This document shows, piece after piece, positions 46,914 to 57,402 of a stretch of DNA of 64,000 bases. The stretch is taken from NCBI RefSeq assembly GCF_000196255.1, contig NC_006370.1, positions 3,299,411 to 3,363,410 on the forward strand, in the 5' to 3' direction. Both the position numbers and the translations under genes were made by a program. How positions within the stretch are numbered: position 1 is the stretch's first letter; every line of letters starts with the position of its first letter. The notes under the pieces were generated by a model. The model saw only the letters and a list, made by a program, of their open reading frames with translations, ran no database searches and was not told the origin of the DNA. Source of the DNA: Photobacterium profundum SS9. GTDB lineage: Bacteria > Pseudomonadota > Gammaproteobacteria > Enterobacterales > Vibrionaceae.

Positions 46914-49382
46914 ATGGTCACGCTCGTGTATCTACTAGGGTTTATTGGAATAGCAGGCATACTTGCCTACCATAGAACAAGCCTTAAGACATTTACCTTC
47001 ACTTTAGCGGTTGCACTCGCTATAGGGTCGGCTATCAGTGTGGTTGGTCAATATAGTTGGTTGATATTTCTTGCTGTTGCCATTCCTCTCAATATATTTT
47101 CATTACGAAAAAACCTTCTGAGTAAAACAGCGTTAAAAGCCTTTAAAGGTGTGATGCCAGAGATGTCGCGTACTGAAAAAGAAGCCATTGATGCAGGAAC
47201 CGTGTGGTGGGAAGCCGACCTGTTTAAAGGAAATCCTGATTGGAACAAAATGCATGATATTCCAGCCCCACGATTAAGCGCTGAGGAGAAAGCCTTTTTA
47301 GAGGGCCCTGTAAATGAAGTGTGCCGCATGGTGAACGATTACCATGTCACCCATGAAATTGCCGACCTTCCACCTGAAGTTTGGCAGTACCTAAAAGATC
47401 ATAAATTCTTCGCCATGATCATTAAAAAAGAATATGGCGGTCTCGAGTATTCTGCTTATGCGCAATCATTAGTACTACAAAAACTAACGGGTGTTTCAGG
47501 CGTATTATCTTCAACTGTTGGCGTACCTAATTCATTAGGCCCTGGCGAATTACTGCAACACTATGGTACACAAGAACAAAAGGATCATTACCTTCCAAGA
47601 CTTGCTGAAGGTAAAGAAATTCCATGTTTCGCTTTAACAAGTCCAGAAGCGGGCTCTGATGCTGGCTCAATTCCTGATTTTGGTATCGTGAAAAAAGGAA
47701 TGTGGCAAGGTGAAGAAGTTCTAGGTATGGAATTGACTTGGAACAAGCGTTATATCACCCTTGCACCTGTTGCTACTGTTCTTGGCTTAGCATTTAAATT
47801 ATTTGACCCTGATCATCTACTCAGTGATGAAGAAGCACCGGGTATTACTTGTGCGTTGATCCCAACCGATCTTGATGGCGTTAAAATTGGCCGTCGCCAC
47901 TTCCCATTAAATGTGCCGTTCCAAAATGGTCCAACACAGGCAGAAAAACTCTTTGTCCCGATTGATTTCATCATTGGTGGCCCAGAAATGGCAGGTCAAG
48001 GCTGGCGGATGCTGGTTGAGTGTCTTTCTGTGGGGCGTGGTATTACATTACCATCAAACGCAACAGGCGGTCTTAAGACAGCAGCAATGGCAACAGGCGC
48101 TTATGCACGTATACGTCGTCAATTTAAACTGCCTATCGGTAAGATGGAAGGTATTGAAGAGCCACTAGCACGTATAGCGGGTAACGCTTACGTCATGGAT
48201 GCAGCGAGTAGCATGACTGTTTCGGGTATCGATCTTGGTGAGAAGCCATCTGTAATCTCTGCCATCGTTAAATACCACTGTACACATCGAGGCCAATACT
48301 CAATCATTGATGCGATGGATGTTGCCGGTGGTAAAGGGATATGTATGGGACCAAGCAACTTCTTGGCGCGTAGCTATCAAGGTGCTCCTATTGCAGTCAC
48401 CGTTGAAGGGGCTAATATTTTAACCCGTTCAATGATCATCTTCGGACAAGGTGCAATTCGTTGTCATCCCTATGTCTTAGATGAAATGAACGCTGCCTAT
48501 AATGAAAACCAAGAACAAGCACTAAACGATTTTGATAAAGCGTTATTTGGGCATGTTGGTTTTGTCATTAGCAATATAGTGAGATCATTCTGGTTTGGCA
48601 TTACAGATGGACGAGGTTCTTCTGCACCACGTAAAGACCAGACTAAGCGCTATTATCAACAACTCAACCGTTATAGTTCAAATCTTGCTTTAGTAGCTGA
48701 CATTTCTATGGCTGTTCTGGGGGGCTCGCTTAAACGTAGAGAGCGCCTATCTGCACGCCTGGGTGATGTATTAAGCCAACTTTACTTATCATCAGCCACT
48801 CTTAAACGCTTTGCAGATGATGGATGTAAACAAGACGATTTACCTCTTGTACATTGGGGGCTGCAAGATTCGCTGCATAAAACAGAAGAAGCCCTTGATC
48901 AATTCTTAGTTAACTTCCCAAATCGCTTTGTGGCTGGTGCACTACGTATCGTTCTTTTCCCTACCGGTATGGGACGTTCAAAGCCTAATGATGAATTGGA
49001 TAGCAAGGTGGCACATATTATTCAAACGCCTTGTGAATCACGTAGCCGACTTGGCCGTGGGCAATTTCTTGAAGCCACTGAAAATAATGCAGTGGGTATG
49101 ATTGAATTAGCGCTTAAAGATATTCTGGCAGCAGAACCACTGTATGACAGAGTATGCCAAGCTGCAGGTAAAAAGCTGCCGTTTATGCAATTAGATAAAG
49201 TCGCAATGACAGGACTAAAGCTAAATGCCATTAACGAAGATGAGGCAAATATGTTACGTAAAGCAGAAGAAGGTCGTTTACGTACCATTAATGTCGATGA
49301 TTTTGAATCAGAAGAATTAGCTGCAAAGCCTTATCTCCTCGATCGAGAGAATGATCAAGAAAATATTGGTAACGCAGCATAA
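46914..49382 (+). CDS. fadE: Acyl-CoA dehydrogenase FadE
   Basis: First enzyme of fatty-acid beta-oxidation, 822 residues from ATG 46914, which has AAGGAG 7 bp upstream; the frame opens at 46887 without need. Two N-terminal hydrophobic segments (about 1-55) probably anchor it to the membrane. The dehydrogenase domain has [55 protein letters not shown] and [17 protein letters not shown], and the C-terminal FadE-specific domain ends [19 protein letters not shown]. It closely tracks E. coli FadE. Confidence 0.96.
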   Translation: MVTLVYLLGFIGIAGILAYHRTSLKTFTFTLAVALAIGSAISVVGQYSWLIFLAVAIPLNIFSLRKNLLSKTALKAFKGVMPEMSRTEKEAIDAGTVWWEADLFKGNPDWNKMHDIPAPRLSAEEKAFLEGPVNEVCRMVNDYHVTHEIADLPPEVWQYLKDHKFFAMIIKKEYGGLEYSAYAQSLVLQKLTGVSGVLSSTVGVPNSLGPGELLQHYGTQEQKDHYLPRLAEGKEIPCFALTSPEAGSDAGSIPDFGIVKKGMWQGEEVLGMELTWNKRYITLAPVATVLGLAFKLFDPDHLLSDEEAPGITCALIPTDLDGVKIGRRHFPLNVPFQNGPTQAEKLFVPIDFIIGGPEMAGQGWRMLVECLSVGRGITLPSNATGGLKTAAMATGAYARIRRQFKLPIGKMEGIEEPLARIAGNAYVMDAASSMTVSGIDLGEKPSVISAIVKYHCTHRGQYSIIDAMDVAGGKGICMGPSNFLARSYQGAPIAVTVEGANILTRSMIIFGQGAIRCHPYVLDEMNAAYNENQEQALNDFDKALFGHVGFVISNIVRSFWFGITDGRGSSAPRKDQTKRYYQQLNRYSSNLALVADISMAVLGGSLKRRERLSARLGDVLSQLYLSSATLKRFADDGCKQDDLPLVHWGLQDSLHKTEEALDQFLVNFPNRFVAGALRIVLFPTGMGRSKPNDELDSKVAHIIQTPCESRSRLGRGQFLEATENNAVGMIELALKDILAAEPLYDRVCQAAGKKLPFMQLDKVAMTGLKLNAINEDEANMLRKAEEGRLRTINVDDFESEELAAKPYLLDRENDQENIGNAA

Positions 49383-49432
49383 CCTGAAAGTTATACCTCA
49401 TATCAATGAAGTACAACGATAAGCATTAAAAG

Positions 49433-49458
49433 AGGGAAGCACTTAGCTTCCCTTTTTT
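49433..49458. terminator. Terminator between fadE and convergent gene
   Basis: AGGGAAGC / GCTTCCCT stem with an ACTTA loop and T-run. Confidence 0.9.
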
Positions 49459-49489
49459 GATCCCTAAGGATGTCCATTTACGCTGTTGC

Positions 49490-50731
49490 CTAAGTCGGCA
49501 GCACCAAGGATTCTTTCTCTAAGGCCTTTTTAAACTTCCGCTTGCGCCACAATATCACACCGATAATCACCAGAAGAATAACAACAGTATTAGATATCAT
49601 CATAATCTTAAGCGCTTTAGAACGTGCCGCCTGTCGTTCTTTATCCAATCGTTTTTGTTCTATCGCTAACGCTTTAGCTTCTTGCTGTGAACGAAATAGT
49701 TCGAGATTCTGATCCAGTTGTAATTCAGCGAGTACGGCAAAGTGACTTTTGGGTAAAGAGAAGATTAACTCTCTGCCACTTAAATTATCTGTCGCATACA
49801 ACCAACCTGACCAACTATAACCACCAGGCTCTTGACCATTAGGGATGGTAACGCGTAATCCATCTTCATCCGGCATTGCGTGCCCTTGACTAATCGTTAT
49901 ATTCCCATCAGGGCTCTCTTGCTCTACATGGGCAGCGAGTGAGCCAGGAACAAGCGCACCTTTTTCTGCGGTAACGGCTAGCTGATGTGCTTCATTACGA
50001 TCCCGTCCTTGAATAAAGCTTACAGTCATCGGAGGCGGATAGATCAGTACTTCTTGTTCTACCGTACGTAAAAAAATGCCATTGCGAGAAGCTATCTTTA
50101 CCCGGTATTTACCCGGCAATACATCAATAGGCAAAGCAACAGTGAATATGCCATCACCAGGACGCTCATCAAACCCAATACCATCATCAGAAAATTCACC
50201 AAGAACAATAGGCTGAGGTTGAGCTTCTTTAGGTAGCGTCTTTATACTCTCAACATATTCATATAAAACGACAGTCAGTTTGATACGATCGATGAAATCT
50301 CGATCCTTTAGTAGCTCCCCTTTATTTGTAAGGCGAGCTGTAAATTTTAGGGTTTCCGATTGATATAAACGGGAAGGTAAATTATCGATATCAAGTTTTA
50401 AATTAGATAACACTTTCACTTGATTATTGGACGTCACTTTACCTATTGCTTGCCATGGACCGGGCATAGGATTTTCAATGGAGATAATATCCATTCCCGA
50501 CTCTTCATACCAAGAAAGGTTTTCAGGGTGGCGCCAAGAATAATATTTAGTGCCATCAGGGCGAACAAGTACTACAGAGCTACTAGGGATCTCTCGTTGT
50601 ACAATGAAAGAAACTTGTTCAACCGTGGGATCAACTCGAAAACGATTATCTAGCCACGACATTTCAGTACTGGTTTTAGCCCAAGAGAGTACTGGCAATA
50701 ACATCGCTAGAAATAATAACCGCTGCAGCAT
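49490..50731 (-). CDS. TIGR03503-type membrane-anchored periplasmic protein
   Basis: 413 residues from ATG 50731, which has AGGGGA just upstream; the frame runs 10 codons further. A signal peptide (LLFLAMLLPVLSWA), a periplasmic beta-rich body (DGIGFDERPGDGIFTVALPIDVLPGKYRVKIASRNG), a basic helical stretch rich in Lys/Arg/Glu and a C-terminal membrane helix (MMISNTVVILLVIIGVILW) followed by a basic tail give it a single-span topology. The function is unknown. It lies 7 bp downstream of dnaQ, an arrangement shared with other vibrios. Confidence 0.75.
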   Translation of the reverse strand: MLQRLLFLAMLLPVLSWAKTSTEMSWLDNRFRVDPTVEQVSFIVQREIPSSSVVLVRPDGTKYYSWRHPENLSWYEESGMDIISIENPMPGPWQAIGKVTSNNQVKVLSNLKLDIDNLPSRLYQSETLKFTARLTNKGELLKDRDFIDRIKLTVVLYEYVESIKTLPKEAQPQPIVLGEFSDDGIGFDERPGDGIFTVALPIDVLPGKYRVKIASRNGIFLRTVEQEVLIYPPPMTVSFIQGRDRNEAHQLAVTAEKGALVPGSLAAHVEQESPDGNITISQGHAMPDEDGLRVTIPNGQEPGGYSWSGWLYATDNLSGRELIFSLPKSHFAVLAELQLDQNLELFRSQQEAKALAIEQKRLDKERQAARSKALKIMMISNTVVILLVIIGVILWRKRKFKKALEKESLVLPT

Positions 50732-50738
50732 AGATCCC

Positions 50739-51479
50739 CTACTGACGCCACATGACGTCACTCTTTTTACTGATAATATCCAAACGCGATTCGTGCGCTT
50801 CTATTTCATCGGCAGAGGCATGCAAAACCTTTAATAATTTACGCCCAGAAGCGATACGCTTAATTTCACTTTCTGTACCAGCATCACGATCTTCACGTTC
50901 AGCACTTAATGCGAGAGATGTTTGCCCACCTGTCATTAACAGGTATACATCAGCCAAGATCTCGGCATCGAGTAATGCGCCGTGAAGCGTTCGGTGCGAG
51001 TTATCGATACCATAGCGCGAACAAAGGATATCAAGATTATTACGTTTGCCAGGGAAGATCTTCTTCGCCATTGCCAACGTATCGGTCACTTTACAGAAAT
51101 CTTCTGTTTTACCGATATTTGGATTTAGCTTTCTGAATTCATAATCCATAAAGCCGACATCAAAGGGCGCGTTATGGGCAACAAGCTCAGCGCCTTTGAT
51201 GAATTCTAGAAATTCGTCATGAACCTCTTTATAAACAGGCTTACCAATTAGAAATTCATCTGTAATACCGTGAACACCTATCGCTTCCACCTCAATGGTT
51301 CGATCGGGTTTGATATAAACATGGAAACTATTTCCGGTCAGTTTACGGTTGATGATCTCAACCGCACCGATTTCAATAATGCAATGCCCTTCATAATGAG
51401 GACCTGTCATATTCATACCGGTTGTTTCAGTATCGAGTACAATAATTCTTTGGTTAGTGGCTTTCATAGTGGCGTTCAT
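50739..51479 (-). CDS. dnaQ: DNA polymerase III epsilon (proofreading) subunit
   Basis: 3'-5' exonuclease of the replicative polymerase core. 246 residues (E. coli 243). Exo I motif [20 protein letters not shown], Exo [18 protein letters not shown], and Exo [26 protein letters not shown] are intact; the C-terminal tail, which binds the alpha subunit, is present. The start ATG is at 51479 (M5 is an in-frame alternative). Divergent from rnhA over 39 bp, the classic dnaQ-rnhA arrangement with overlapping promoters. Confidence 0.97.
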   Translation of the reverse strand: MNATMKATNQRIIVLDTETTGMNMTGPHYEGHCIIEIGAVEIINRKLTGNSFHVYIKPDRTIEVEAIGVHGITDEFLIGKPVYKEVHDEFLEFIKGAELVAHNAPFDVGFMDYEFRKLNPNIGKTEDFCKVTDTLAMAKKIFPGKRNNLDILCSRYGIDNSHRTLHGALLDAEILADVYLLMTGGQTSLALSAEREDRDAGTESEIKRIASGRKLLKVLHASADEIEAHESRLDIISKKSDVMWRQ

Positions 51480-51518
51480 GTCAGACTAAAGTTTTTCCTA
51501 AAGCGAATACTATCAAAT

Positions 51519-51989
51519 ATGACGAAGCAGGTAGAGGTTTTCACCGATGGTTCTTGTTTAGGTAATCCGGGACCAGGTGGATATGGCACCGTTTTACGTT
51601 ATAAACAGCATGAAAAAGAACTGAGCGAAGGCTTTTTCATGACAACCAACAATCGAATGGAATTATTGGCTGCAATCGTTGGATTGTCGAATCTAAAAGA
51701 AGCATGTCATGTTGAATTAACCACTGATAGCCAATATGTTCGCCAAGGTATCACACAATGGATTCACAATTGGAAAAAACGTGGATGGCAAACGGCAGAT
51801 AAAAGGCCCGTCAAAAATGCGGATCTGTGGCAACGTCTTGATGCAGAAACTCAACGTCATATCGTCGTCAACTGGCACTGGGTTAAAGGGCATGCAGGGC
51901 ATATTGAAAATGAACGCTGTGATGTTTTAGCCCGTAATGCCGCAGAAAAGCCAACTCAAGATGACACTGGCTATAATCCAGAGCCCTAG
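51519..51989 (+). CDS. rnhA: Ribonuclease HI
   Basis: Cleaves RNA in RNA-DNA hybrids, removing primers and R-loops. 156 residues from ATG 51519; the open frame extends across dnaQ but only this part matches. Catalytic residues: Asp in [17 protein letters not shown], Glu in [11 protein letters not shown], Asp in [11 protein letters not shown], and the final His/Asp region [15 protein letters not shown]. The ribosome site is weak. Confidence 0.96.
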   Translation: MTKQVEVFTDGSCLGNPGPGGYGTVLRYKQHEKELSEGFFMTTNNRMELLAAIVGLSNLKEACHVELTTDSQYVRQGITQWIHNWKKRGWQTADKRPVKNADLWQRLDAETQRHIVVNWHWVKGHAGHIENERCDVLARNAAEKPTQDDTGYNPEP

Positions 51990-52046
51990 CCAACAGTTAC
52001 TACGCTCCCCGCAACATAAAATCAGCCACACCGTATTAAATCAAAG

Positions 52047-52790
52047 CTAATCAGACACATTCTGATTGGCTTTTGTACGGCAATTGACTCTTAATGGCGA
52101 CAATTGACGACGTAATTTCCATGTCGGTTTTATGGGTTTTAAAGGAAATGTACGCTTTCGTGCAACAATAAAATACATGCTGCCAATCATTGAGCATGAG
52201 TCAGACAACATATTTTCAGCCCAAGCAGAGCATGCTAAATGCTTCGTTGCTGGTAATACGGCAAAATTCTCATGATGAACAACTTCATAATTCAACACGC
52301 TTAACCAATCTTTTACCCGGTATGGCATAAACATTCGGCCGAGCCATGGGTATTTCTTTCGATTCCATGGTAGTAAACCTTTAATACCAAGAATGCTCAC
52401 GGGGTTATGCCCTGTTAACAGCAAATATCCATCATCAACAGTTACTCTATCAACTTCACGAAGTAAACGGTGTGGATCAGAGCAATAATCAAGTTGATGA
52501 CTAACTAAGCAAGCATCAAAAGACTTTTCAATAAACGGTAAGTCAAAAGAATCAGCAATGACATTGTGTAGCGGATTATGCTTATCAATACATATCTGAT
52601 GTTGGATGTTACAATGAGGGCTTGCTAGCTCACAGCTTAAGCCACCAAGTTTTAACATATGATAGCCAAATAGTTTCGGCGACCACTCATCAAGTCGAGA
52701 CTGAAGCAATTCAACTGCCCATTCACCGTTCGCGACTTGCGACCATGAATAAGGGGCTTCAATGTGTTTTAATGTCCGTGCTGGCTTCAT
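52047..52790 (-). CDS. SAM-dependent methyltransferase (YafS-like)
   Basis: 247-residue class I methyltransferase. The SAM-binding region is degenerate at the N-terminal part (YHMLKLGGLSCELASP), with the post-motif block SFDLPFIEKSFDACLVSHQLDYCSDPHRLLREVDRVTVDDGYLLLTGHNP typical of SmtA/YafS proteins. The substrate is unknown. Located between rnhA and gloB as E. coli yafS is, and divergent from gloB by 41 bp. Confidence 0.83.
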   Translation of the reverse strand: MKPARTLKHIEAPYSWSQVANGEWAVELLQSRLDEWSPKLFGYHMLKLGGLSCELASPHCNIQHQICIDKHNPLHNVIADSFDLPFIEKSFDACLVSHQLDYCSDPHRLLREVDRVTVDDGYLLLTGHNPVSILGIKGLLPWNRKKYPWLGRMFMPYRVKDWLSVLNYEVVHHENFAVLPATKHLACSAWAENMLSDSCSMIGSMYFIVARKRTFPLKPIKPTWKLRRQLSPLRVNCRTKANQNVSD

Positions 52791-52831
52791 AATTATTGCT
52801 CAACACCTTAAAAAGGCTGGAGAAGAAATTC

Positions 52832-53590
52832 ATGTTAACTGTTCAAAGCATACCCGCATTTAATGACAATTACATCTGGCTTATTCACAACTCACACAAT
52901 CATTGCGTCGTCGTTGACCCTGGTGATGCCACACCTGTGCTCAAGGTATTAGAAGAACAGTCACTCACCCTTGATGCCATTCTTATTACCCACCACCATC
53001 ATGATCATATAGGGGGAATCAGTGAACTCAAACGCCATTACCCTAACCTTAATGTTGTCGGTCCCGCTTCAGAGCCCATTCCTGGTATATCCCAATCTGT
53101 TGAAGATGGTGATCAAGTAGAACTGTTTGGTGAACGTTTCATGGTACTAGGCGTTCCCGGTCATACTCTTGGGCATGTAGCCTATGTCGGTGATGGCAAA
53201 CTATTTTGTGGCGATACACTATTCTCTGTTGGTTGTGGTCGTTTATTTGAAGGAACACCAGCACAAATGTTTCAGTCATTAAAGAAACTAGCCGCTCTTC
53301 CTGATGAAACTGAAATCTACTGTGCACATGAATATACATCTAGCAATTTAGCCTTTGCGCTAGTAGCTGAACAAGACAATCCTCACTTACAACGCTACCG
53401 TGAAGATGTAAGTCGTATGAGAGCACAAGGCATTAGTACGATCCCGTCCACATTACGGCAAGAAAAGTTAGTTAACCCATTTTTACGCTGTGAGCAGCCA
53501 AGTATCAAAAAATCTGTTGCAGATAAAGCATTTGACGACAGCGACCTTGAAACATTCGCCGCACTAAGAAGATGGAAAGACAATTTTTGA
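52832..53590 (+). CDS. gloB: Hydroxyacylglutathione hydrolase (glyoxalase II)
   Basis: Hydrolyses S-lactoylglutathione in methylglyoxal detoxification. 252 residues from ATG 52832, which has GGAG upstream; the frame opens 12 codons earlier. Metallo-beta-lactamase metal motif [18 protein letters not shown] (about 48-65), further ligands in [12 protein letters not shown] and [14 protein letters not shown], and [15 protein letters not shown] near the end of the catalytic domain. Standard for the family. Confidence 0.96.
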   Translation: MLTVQSIPAFNDNYIWLIHNSHNHCVVVDPGDATPVLKVLEEQSLTLDAILITHHHHDHIGGISELKRHYPNLNVVGPASEPIPGISQSVEDGDQVELFGERFMVLGVPGHTLGHVAYVGDGKLFCGDTLFSVGCGRLFEGTPAQMFQSLKKLAALPDETEIYCAHEYTSSNLAFALVAEQDNPHLQRYREDVSRMRAQGISTIPSTLRQEKLVNPFLRCEQPSIKKSVADKAFDDSDLETFAALRRWKDNF

Positions 53591-53613
53591 TTCAGGTCAC
53601 TTGTAACATTGGG

Positions 53614-53643
53614 GGTTGGGCAAGTATTATCACCAACCTCTTT
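53614..53643 (+). terminator. Weak hairpin after gloB
   Basis: GGTTGG / CCAACC stem with a long loop, then TCTTT. It lies between gloB and mltD; weak evidence. Confidence 0.3.
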
Positions 53644-53660
53644 GGCTATAAGCAGATGTC

Positions 53661-55232
53661 ATGAAGTCACGAATTTTACTAGCGAGTGCGCTATTACTGG
53701 CTGGTTGCCAAATTACAAATACAACAGAAAAACAGGCTGAAACGAATAAAAGCGACAAGCCTGAACATATTTCTGAACAACCAGCCTTAGAAACACAACA
53801 ACAAATAACGGTACAACCGATCGTTAAAGAAAAAGCACCAACACCTCAAGAACAAAGTGATGTGTGGCAGCGTATCAGCATGCAGATCACAACTGATATC
53901 CCAAATAATAAACAAGTACAATATTACCGTAATTGGTATTTAAAAAATCCAGCCCACCTTAGAACCGTCGCTAAACGAGCTGAACCTTTTCTGTATTTCA
54001 TTACCGAAGAAATTGAAAAGCGCGATCTGCCTCTTGAATTAGCTTTATTGCCGATTGTTGAAAGTTCTTTTGACCAATTTGCCTATTCTCATGGCAGTGC
54101 AGCAGGTCTATGGCAAATTACGCCCCCAACAGGCCGTAGTTTTGGTCTTGAGCAAAATTGGTGGTATGACGGTCGTCGCGATGTTGTAGAGTCTACACGC
54201 GCCGCTCTGGATTTATTAGAATATCTAAATCGTAAATTCGATGGTGACTGGCAACATGCATTAGCAGCTTATAACACAGGTGAAGGCCGTGTTTTCAGAG
54301 CCATTCGTAAAAACAAAGCAGCAGGTAAACCAACAGATTTCTGGTCACTAGATTTACCGAAAGAAACCAGTGGCTATGTACCTAAACTGTACGCTGTAGC
54401 TGACGTCATCAAAAACAGTAAGAAATATGGTTTAGATATTCCAGCGATTGCTAATAAGCCTGTCGTTAGAGTTGTGGAACCAGGCATTCAGATGGATCTT
54501 GCGCTAGCAGCTCAATATGCCGCAATGAATGTCACTGATCTTCAAAACTTAAATCCAGGCTATAACCAATGGGCGACAGCCCCTGATGATCATACTCATC
54601 TACTTCTACCCATAAAAAAAGTCGATACATTTAATACAAAATTAGCCCAAAGTGGCAATCAAGGGATGAAGGTCGTTCGCTATAAAGTGAAATCTGGTGA
54701 TACGTTAGGTGGATTAGCCTCTAAACATAAAACATCGGTCAAAGAGATCCAGCGAGCGAATAAAATGAGCACAACCAACATTCGTGCTGGTAAACATTTA
54801 CTGATCCCAGTCGCAATGAAGAGTGGTGCCAAATTTACCTCTACAGGTCAAATGCAACAAACTCGTACTCAACAAAGTCATGGCAGTGGTTACAGAACAA
54901 CGTATCAAGTTAAATCTGGTGATAACCTATGGACAATCGCTCGTAATCAAAAAGTCTCAATAAAGCAGATTACAAAGTGGAACAACCTGAACAAAAATAG
55001 CCCACTCAAGATAGGGCAAAAGCTTAATATTTGGAAAGATCAAAACGAAGGTGGGGTCATTCGCACAGTCTTTTATGAGATCCGCCAAGGTGATAACCTC
55101 AGCCTTATAGCACAGCGCTTTAACGTCAAGGTATCAGATGTTGTAAAATGGAATCAAATCAACGCAAAAAAATACTTAAAACCTGGCCAAAAATTGAAGC
55201 TATATGTTGATGTAACGAAGGTAAGTGTATGA
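53661..55232 (+). CDS. mltD: Membrane-bound lytic murein transglycosylase D
   Basis: Lipoprotein that cleaves the glycan backbone. The lipobox LLLAGC sets the lipidated Cys at residue 16; a low-complexity linker follows to about 65. The SLT catalytic domain (about 105-225) has the catalytic Glu134 in LLPIVESSFDQFAYSHGSAAGLWQI and the YNTGEGRV motif. Three LysM repeats at about 340-383, 414-457 and 471-515 bind peptidoglycan. 523 residues (E. coli 452, with two LysM). The stop overlaps the next gene's start (ATGA). Confidence 0.95.
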   Translation: MKSRILLASALLLAGCQITNTTEKQAETNKSDKPEHISEQPALETQQQITVQPIVKEKAPTPQEQSDVWQRISMQITTDIPNNKQVQYYRNWYLKNPAHLRTVAKRAEPFLYFITEEIEKRDLPLELALLPIVESSFDQFAYSHGSAAGLWQITPPTGRSFGLEQNWWYDGRRDVVESTRAALDLLEYLNRKFDGDWQHALAAYNTGEGRVFRAIRKNKAAGKPTDFWSLDLPKETSGYVPKLYAVADVIKNSKKYGLDIPAIANKPVVRVVEPGIQMDLALAAQYAAMNVTDLQNLNPGYNQWATAPDDHTHLLLPIKKVDTFNTKLAQSGNQGMKVVRYKVKSGDTLGGLASKHKTSVKEIQRANKMSTTNIRAGKHLLIPVAMKSGAKFTSTGQMQQTRTQQSHGSGYRTTYQVKSGDNLWTIARNQKVSIKQITKWNNLNKNSPLKIGQKLNIWKDQNEGGVIRTVFYEIRQGDNLSLIAQRFNVKVSDVVKWNQINAKKYLKPGQKLKLYVDVTKVSV

Positions 55233-55918
55233 CACCTTCTAGAAATCCATTCGTAGCTCTATTAGATTTACTGCGATCACCTATCGATTGTTTTGCTGCA
55301 ATCTACGAACGCCCTAAATGGGCGTTTATCCCGTATTTAATCATTATCTTAAGCCCATTACTTGTATGGTTTAGCTACTTTGATAATGTCGATATGGCAT
55401 GGCTGCAACAGGTATTGATGACTCAATTATCGAATAATGGTCAATTAATTGAGCAAGATTGGCTAACACAAAATGTATTGATTGCGGGTGAAATTTTCAG
55501 TGATATTTTTGGGCGAACTGTCTGTGTTTTTGTACTCGCACTTTGGCTAAACCTGTCAACCAAAGGCAATCGTTATAAACACAGTTATGGGAAGTGGTTA
55601 GCTGCATCGTGCTTTATTATGCTTCCCACCTTGGTTGGCGATATCGCAAGTTTTACCAACATCCTTTTGAACTCAAACAATATTATGCCAAATGCTGCGG
55701 ATTTAAATAGCTTGAATGGCTTACTAAAGTTGCCGCTTAACCACCCTTGGGCGTCCTTCGCCACAACAGTCCCTTTACTTGCACCTTGGTATATAGCACT
55801 TACTTATACTTCAGTGGCAGCATGGACTGACTTTGATCGTGCAAAAGCAATAATTGTTGCCACTTTACCTTGGTTACTTACCTTGATTATTTGGCCAGTT
55901 ATGATTTTAGTAGCCTAA
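55229..55918 (+). CDS. YIP1-family membrane protein
   Basis: 229 residues with about five hydrophobic segments (FIPYLIIILSPLLVWFSYF, CVFVLALWLNLST, WLAASCFIMLPTLVGDIAS, PWYIALTYTSVAAW, LPWLLTLIIWPVMILVA). The N-terminal LLDLLRSPIDCFAAIYERPKW block is typical of bacterial YIP1-domain proteins; their function is unknown. Translationally coupled to mltD by a 4-bp overlap, hinting at a cell-wall role. Its last 20 bp overlap the convergent yafD-like gene. Confidence 0.8.
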   Translation: MTPSRNPFVALLDLLRSPIDCFAAIYERPKWAFIPYLIIILSPLLVWFSYFDNVDMAWLQQVLMTQLSNNGQLIEQDWLTQNVLIAGEIFSDIFGRTVCVFVLALWLNLSTKGNRYKHSYGKWLAASCFIMLPTLVGDIASFTNILLNSNNIMPNAADLNSLNGLLKLPLNHPWASFATTVPLLAPWYIALTYTSVAAWTDFDRAKAIIVATLPWLLTLIIWPVMILVA

Positions 55919-56750
55919 ATGTTGTAATAATCGGGTTATGATCTGAAGCATCGGTTTTCGGTGCTTCAGCCGCAATCACACGTAGCCCTCGGTAATAGAC
56001 ATGATCCAATGGCTTACCCAAGACCTTTATTCTTTGATCTTTTCGTAACATGACTTCCGATAAGTGCAATGACTGCGCAAACGCCTTCAACACATCAATT
56101 CTTCCCTGACGCCAAGTATTAAAGTCCCCCGCTAAAATTATCGGGCCAGTATGCTTTGTAAGGACAGACTTCAAGCTTTCAAGCTGCGCTTTATATTCAT
56201 CTAAACCAATCGAAAAATTAACACCGTGTAAATTAACCACAGCTAAAGTCTGTCCGTTTGATAAGGAAAATTGTGACAATAATGCTGACTTAGGTAACCG
56301 TAACCACGGTTCCATTGCCAAGTAGGCACACGTTTGTTTGGCATCGACATTAGATAAATTCATCACACCAGCAGGTGTATTCATAAATTTAAAAGCATTG
56401 GCCATACGTACCTTCCACTCACTACCTTCAAGATAAGATTGTAAATCAAGATTCAAGCTAGCTTCTTGTAACAAGACTAAGTCACTATCACGAGAGAATG
56501 TATCTAACGCAGTGCGCCAGTTCTCACGCTGTTGTTTATAAATATTCCAAACAGAGACAGTGAAAGTACCATCCTGATCTAACGGTAACCCCTGTATGCT
56601 ATCAATACAACGGAATGAAAATTGTGGAGCAAGTACTTCTGCACTGATTTCAGGTGCTGTCGAAACATCAAATGATGCATTGAATGCCCCAAAACCTAAT
56701 ACACCAGCGACAACCCCAAACCCTGCAACAACTTTTGCATAACGCGCCAT
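55899..56750 (-). CDS. yafD: Endonuclease/exonuclease/phosphatase-family protein (YafD-like)
   Basis: 283 residues with an N-terminal hydrophobic segment (VVAGFGVVAGVLGFGAF), then an EEP fold: VSVWNIYKQQRENWRTAL with the metal-binding Asn, VLLQEASLN with the catalytic Glu, ILAGDFNTWRQGRID, and TDASDHNPIITTFRL with the final Asp-His. This is the order expected for YafD. The substrate (nucleic acid or phosphoester) is undetermined. AAGG lies about 8 bp upstream of the ATG. Convergent overlap of 20 bp with the YIP1 gene. Confidence 0.88.
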   Translation of the reverse strand: MARYAKVVAGFGVVAGVLGFGAFNASFDVSTAPEISAEVLAPQFSFRCIDSIQGLPLDQDGTFTVSVWNIYKQQRENWRTALDTFSRDSDLVLLQEASLNLDLQSYLEGSEWKVRMANAFKFMNTPAGVMNLSNVDAKQTCAYLAMEPWLRLPKSALLSQFSLSNGQTLAVVNLHGVNFSIGLDEYKAQLESLKSVLTKHTGPIILAGDFNTWRQGRIDVLKAFAQSLHLSEVMLRKDQRIKVLGKPLDHVYYRGLRVIAAEAPKTDASDHNPIITTFRLLKS

Positions 56751-56829
56751 TATAACGACCTTTTAAAATCGACATTGTCCCTAGCAATAGGACTGCTATA
56801 AAATGAGAATAAAGAGAAAGGCAATTGAA

Positions 56830-57165
56830 TCAGTAATGTTCGCCGTTATCGTAATAAGCACTTGGCGTTAAAGAAGAAAATATAACGGCAACATCTTGCT
56901 CGTTATCTTGCAAAGCAGAACGGATCGCCAGTGTAATGATATTCGCAACTTGATCTTGAATCACTTGACCTCGATCAAACCACAATACTTCAACAAACGG
57001 ATACGCGTCAGATACTTCACCATCAAAGATAAATGAAGCAGGAATATGTTCGAGAGTGATATCTTCGCGAGGACACGCCATAAGTGGTTGAAGATCATCC
57101 ACTAAAGCTGTTGATAATACTTTGACTGTATCAAATTCAACAGCACGAAAACGGAGATGAGGCAT
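56830..57165 (-). CDS. DUF1904-family protein
   Basis: 111 residues from ATG 57165, which has GGGAG about 5 bp upstream; the open frame extends 41 codons further without resemblance to the family. MPHLRFRAVEFDTVKVLSTALVDDLQPLMACPREDITLEHI has a tautomerase-like flavour with conserved N-terminal MPHLRFR, and the following FVEVLWFDRGQVIQDQVANII matches DUF1904. Function unknown. It is monocistronic on the minus strand. Confidence 0.75.
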   Translation of the reverse strand: MPHLRFRAVEFDTVKVLSTALVDDLQPLMACPREDITLEHIPASFIFDGEVSDAYPFVEVLWFDRGQVIQDQVANIITLAIRSALQDNEQDVAVIFSSLTPSAYYDNGEHY

Positions 57166-57364
57166 AAAAACTCCCGAGGGTGAAATCTGGAAAGCCCACA
57201 CAATACCACTAAAGCAATGCACTACGCAGTCTTTTTTACCCTTCGTCAGCCAAGGTACAATCTCGCATCTCTTCAAAAATATCGGCATGACAAAGTTTAA
57301 CTCTATTTATCCCAGTTAGATTTAATGGCTAAATATAAAGTAAAATGCATATTAAAAATACAAC

Positions 57365-57396
57365 AAAGCCTCAGCATTTCTGCTGAGGCTTTTTCA
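57365..57396. terminator. Terminator downstream of the decayed tRNA-Trp
   Basis: AAAGCCTCAGCA / TGCTGAGGCTTT stem with a TTTC loop and T-rich ends on both strands. It closes the ribosomal operon region on the minus strand. Confidence 0.85.
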
Positions 57397-57402
57397 TTTG
57401 TA

